Assembly: GCA_029747015.1 (NCBI GenBank)
Contig: JAKOGI010000449.1
Coordinates: 432,001-496,000 of the forward strand
Length of the DNA stretch: 64,000 nucleotides
Direction: 5' to 3'
Origin: Carnegiea gigantea
Taxonomy: Eukaryota > Streptophyta > Magnoliopsida > Caryophyllales > Cactaceae
Below, one piece after another: positions 60,596-64,000 of the stretch (position 1 is the first letter of the stretch; each line of letters opens with the position of its first letter). The translations under genes and the position numbers were made by a program. The notes under the pieces are model-generated. The model saw only the letters and a list, made by a program, of their open reading frames with translations. It was not told the DNA's origin and did no database searches.

Positions 60596-61231
60596 TGATC
60601 CAGTAGGAGGCTTACAAAATATCCTAGGAAAATAAATCAAGATACTTAAGATAATTACAATCACTATGAGTTGTATTTTTCAAGATTCATCCTCCATCTT
60701 CTAGAATGCCATGAGTAGGCTCTACTCCTCCAAATGAGATGCGCAATTTATCAACTATCCTTTTGTGTGTGAAGAATCATTCTGTACTGATTAATCTCCA
60801 AAATTATAACCTTAACCTTCTTAATTAAGCCCATAATCAGAACCATGCATTTTCCAGTCCTCGACCCTTGCTCGATATTTGGCCCATAACTTTCTCGATA
60901 CTTAGAATTTGGGGTTGATTCAAGACTCATTGGAAAATAGATATCCGGGATTTCCATCCATGTATAATTTGTGGAAATTAAGGCTTATTTTCCTGATAAA
61001 AATTGACCTACAAATGATGCAAGTTATTCTACCCGGAAACTGAAAATGAGCTAATGAAGGTGGTTTTGGGAGGACTAAGTGATTAACTTCTTAGTTAGGG
61101 CTACTAGTGGCCCCAAGTCAATATTGACATAGGGGGACCTAATCTTTGACCTAGGGTTAATATTAGGTCAACTTGGATCAAGACCCCTACTAGTGACGGT
61201 AGGTCCAAGTTTAGAACTTGCTCAGCGTCAG

Positions 61232-61388
61232 ATTTTTTAAAAACCTCTCCAACAATTAAGGCATAATCAACCCCTGATTAAATAAGCAAAAATTCTATTT
61301 TATCAGCCTACATATAATAATTATTTCCATTAAGCTTAGGCATATCAGGAAGACACAATATAGCAAACATATTTATTGATTCGGCCAT
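61232..61388 (-). pseudogene. N-terminal piece of copia gag, severed by the nested insertion
   Basis: From the ATG at 61388 the frame reads MAESINMFAILCLPDMPKLN, then NNYYM, a stop where Trp is expected, and IEFLLI, GVDYALIVGEVFKK at the insertion edge. LPDMPKLNGNNYYMW-type sequence is the standard start of copia gag. Its continuation is at 44271, almost 17 kb away. The ATG is only 36 bases from the 5' LTR, a short leader. Confidence 0.85.
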
Positions 61389-61423
61389 TAGTCACGATAG
61401 GAAAAATAAATCTGGTTTTAGAT

Positions 61424-62076
61424 TGTCAGGGAGAAAAAATGCTGCAACTAATAGCGAATAAACAAACTCATCTAATTTAGAATAGAAGATGAAGTTGTGC
61501 CGTGGTAGTCTATTACCTTAGGACCAAATTTGCTACCTTAGCAGCACCCCTAGGGCTCGCCAACAATTGATCTCTAGGCATACACAGCTAGTTGTCTGAA
61601 TAATGTACGAGAACGAACAACAGTGAGGAGTGTTGATCAATCATCCAAATCAAAGAATCTAGAAGAAAATGCAGAAGAGGAGTATTTTTTTTTTTTTTTT
61701 GTCTTAAGCTATTAGCAGAAGACTGAATCTATAGTGAGAGGAGGACAATAAATTTGGCAAAAATAAAGAATGCTGATTTGGTTGCAAATCAACACTGATT
61801 GAGGGAATAATTTCAATAATGGAAACAAGATTTGTTATGATTACCTGCCAAAATTAATTTACTAATTTTGACCAAAAAGGATAGTCAATAAGAGCCCATA
61901 CCATGGGCAAGTAGGCGGTGCATACGAGTGTGTGGTCTTGAGACTCTGCTACCTACTTACTCTCTAGAAAGTCAAGAAGGGCAAGGCTATACAAACATGA
62001 ATTGTCTTTGAAAAAGTTCCATATGGGCTACTCAAAGAATAAGCTTCTCTCTCTTTCATTGAAGCAAACTCCGACA
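61424..62076 (-). repeat. 5' LTR of the split copia element
   Basis: 653 bp, TGTCAG to CCGACA on the plus strand. Matches 39608-39972 in two blocks: the first about 110 bases and the last about 170. Between them lie about 290 extra bases, including a T18 run (61684-61701). Confidence 0.85.
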
Positions 62077-64000
62077 ATGTATCCTTTGGGTAATATTTTT
62101 AAAAAGGTTCATATATTGTTTGATTATTCATGGTCGATATCTAACTGAAAGTTTTACGTGTGGATTATCTATTGGGTATGGGGTCTCTGAAGGAGAGTTT
62201 TATATATGTCTTCTATTACTTAAATTTTTGGGATTGGTTATTTTGCGCATGATGTCAATAGCTATATGGTTGCTCTGACTGTGCTAGCCCACTACAATTA
62301 CAATATTGCATATGCTACTTTATCAAATAGTTTGTCTTCATTCTTCGTATACAGAACTTCAAAGTTTCTTTTCTATCATCATGTTGTCGAATCTCTAGAT
62401 CTATTTCATGGGCACCCATAGGCCACACCTAATTGCTACTTTGACCATGTGCCAACTGACACTTGATGGAGGGGTTGCTCTTCAATTTGTGATGATAACA
62501 TGCATTAGGTGTTCTAATTTGTATTTTCATAGTTTTCTTGGTTCCTACTAGATGGACCTGGAAAAAATTGCTCGACTTAAACCCGTCCCAACATTTATGC
62601 GTTGAGCACGATTTTCTTAAACTGAATCTGAAACAAATCGAACTCGAAAAGCCTGCAAATTAGGCCAATCCAAACCTGCCTGCTTGACCCAATATTATAT
62701 CCTTATTTTCTGATTTTTTTTAATTTATTCCTTTAATGAATAATGGTTATTCATTTTTTCGGCTAGAAAAAGAGAAGAATTCATTAGACATTAAGCCATA
62801 CAACATCTACAAGGCATATCAGATACAAACAAATACAAACCCTAACGTGAAAAGACAATATATTTCCTAAAAAGACCACTTTTATACATGTTGATCGCTA
62901 AGCTTCCTAGCACCACTGACTCAGGACACAGTCTAGAGGAGAAATCTACATATTTGCTATAACATCTTTCTTGAGATAGATTAGTTGATCTGGTATAGCC
63001 TTCATAGGATAGATATTTCTAACATAAGAGGCTGCAATTGAAGTGTAGAACTCCATTGAAGAGCCACTTTGCAATTAAGCAGCAATTCGTCTCATGTGGA
63101 ACAAGCAAACAAACTACACAAAAGCGAATTAAATCAACTGCAGACATTAACTCTCACAATTGGAGAGAGAAGTAACTCTCACAATAGGAGAGACACAATT
63201 ACTACTAAATAGATAAAGTATTAGTATTTAATAAAAGTAAAGAAGAAGATAGCAATTGAGATGGCTGGAATGGTCAAAGAACTAACCATCCATGCCTTGG
63301 AAACTATAGATCAGAAGAAGATGAGATGAATAGAATAACTGGGAAGATGAGGCGACGAAGATTTGGATAGTTACTAGTATTTAATAATGGATATTCATTG
63401 TTTAGAGAGAAGTTATACAACTATCACATTGGTTCATAAATTAAATGATAGTATCCTTTCTTTCCCAACTTCATTATCATAAAATAGCATCATAAACAGC
63501 TTATAAATTCGAGCAAGTTAAAAACTTGGTTTGAAACGACATGAAATATCTATCTTGTTTAAAGCAAATCAATTTAGAATAAGAGAAATATTTAAACGTG
63601 CAAGTCGTACCTTTAATTTTGGGTTATTGGATTATACTAATTTGAACTCTGTGGGGTTAGATGCCAATAATCTGACTTAGAGAAATAGCTCCCAACATTT
63701 CAACCTTTTGAGTATTTATTTTCAGTATTACATAGGATGATTTTAGATTGTATTTACCAAGCAATTTAAACTTACAATGAATGCATGCAACTTAAATCTC
63801 ATGTGAATATTATCTAGAATTACCTAAAAAATACAATCTAAAAAATATCCCTATAATATTAAAAATAAATATCTCAAAAGATCTTAATATTGGTGTCTAA
63901 GCCTTCCAAAGTTCGGAGTATTAAAATCCAATAACTCTTATATTTTTAATGAATTGAATATGTCCCTAGATGCTGCGTTAACGAGGGATGCTTGTGCGCC
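62077..64000. other. Intergenic; possible LINE 3' end near 62755
   Basis: Read on the minus strand, 63000-62755 ends gaattcttctctttttctag then ccgaaaaaatg. That is like the T-rich untranslated end and A-tail start of plant LINEs. No RT is visible upstream, and the call is weak. The remainder has no recognisable feature. Confidence 0.25.

Larger units (their letters stand above)
44272..61231 (-). mobile_element. Non-autonomous gypsy-type element coding only gag and protease (TR-GAG-like)
   Basis: LTRs of about 1.03 kb, each split by a younger insertion, lie at 44272-46656 (3') and 49205-61231 (5'). Both begin TGATGCA and end in TGCATCA or its variant GCGTCA, a terminal inverted repeat. The PBS is at 49191-49201, with a polypurine tract at 46657-46675 beside the other LTR. 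The 2.5 kb interior holds gag, a zinc knuckle and a protease but no RT, RNase H or integrase, and then runs straight into the 3' end of the element. It would have depended on enzymes from a partner. The flanks GATCC (44267-44271) and GATTT (61232-61236) are an aged 5-bp duplication. It interrupts copia gag. Confidence 0.85.
49205..61231 (-). repeat. 5' LTR of the gag-protease element, split by an 11 kb element
   Basis: The pieces 49205-49603 and 60601-61231 are collinear with the 3' LTR. The insertion-free site in the other LTR reads ggcaagtggtccaataggagg (46014-46034). Here the same sequence is interrupted after tggcc and resumes at tgatccagtagg, which locates the insertion exactly. Confidence 0.88.
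39608..62076 (-). mobile_element. Ty1/copia retrotransposon, split by a 17 kb nested insertion
   Basis: Minus strand. LTRs lie at 61424-62076 (5') and 39608-39972 (3'); they share long stretches such as gaataaacaaactgat/gtgatttagaatagaagatg and end in TGT...CA. The flanks ATGTT (39603-39607) and ATGTA (62077-62081) are a near-perfect 5-bp duplication. Gag starts at 61388 and is cut at 61232; it resumes at 44271 after the insertion 44272-61231. Without the insertion the element is about 5.5 kb with a 4.5 kb interior, normal for copia. A canonical primer-binding site is not visible beside the 5' LTR. Several frames are broken. Confidence 0.88.

Overview
This window is gene-poor, transposon-rich nuclear DNA from a flowering plant. 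The evidence is Ty3/gypsy chromoviruses, Ty1/copia elements, Mutator-like, hAT and PIF/Harbinger-like DNA elements, a LINE tail, zf-GRF proteins of the plant type, and a broken inositol polyphosphate multikinase (IPK2) copy. The sequence does not fix the species. No rRNA, tRNA, CRISPR or bacterial-style operon was seen. Almost every coding stretch is broken by stops or frameshifts.

Layout. 1-8340: a minus-strand Tekay-like Ty3/gypsy element whose 3' end is outside the window. It carries an extra ORF upstream of gag and a 1.58 kb solo LTR (5656-7231) with a perfect 5-bp target-site duplication (TSD). 8371-10072: three small zf-GRF-type zinc-finger reading frames; the two-exon one at 9543-10072 is the best candidate for an intact gene. 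10886-12567: frameshifted plus-strand coding debris of a different texture, possibly remnants of a picorna-like capsid (uncertain). 13428-16134: a minus-strand MuDR-type transposase. 17751-19409: a probable non-autonomous PIF/Harbinger-like element. 20100-20840: RNase H tail of a LINE. 21514-22367: IPK2 pseudogene. 23846-24276: MITE. 24414-29950: a complete but inactivated hAT element with a perfect 8-bp TSD and a triplicated left end. 30090-37280: a degraded plus-strand copia element holding a solo LTR.

39608-62076 is a four-member nest of LTR elements that can be unpicked exactly. A minus-strand copia element (LTRs 39608-39972 and 61424-62076) was split inside gag by a minus-strand element coding only gag and protease (44272-61231, LTRs of about 1.03 kb). 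One LTR of that element received a 1.35 kb solo LTR (44319-45664). Its other LTR received an 11 kb element with 3.2 kb LTRs (49604-60595). The unoccupied site in the sister LTR confirms each insertion point.

The genes do not form a working host pathway. The functional logic is that of retroelement and transposon life cycles. The items most worth a second look are the gag-protease-only element, the triplicated promoter end of the hAT element, the zf-GRF cluster, and the capsid-like debris.
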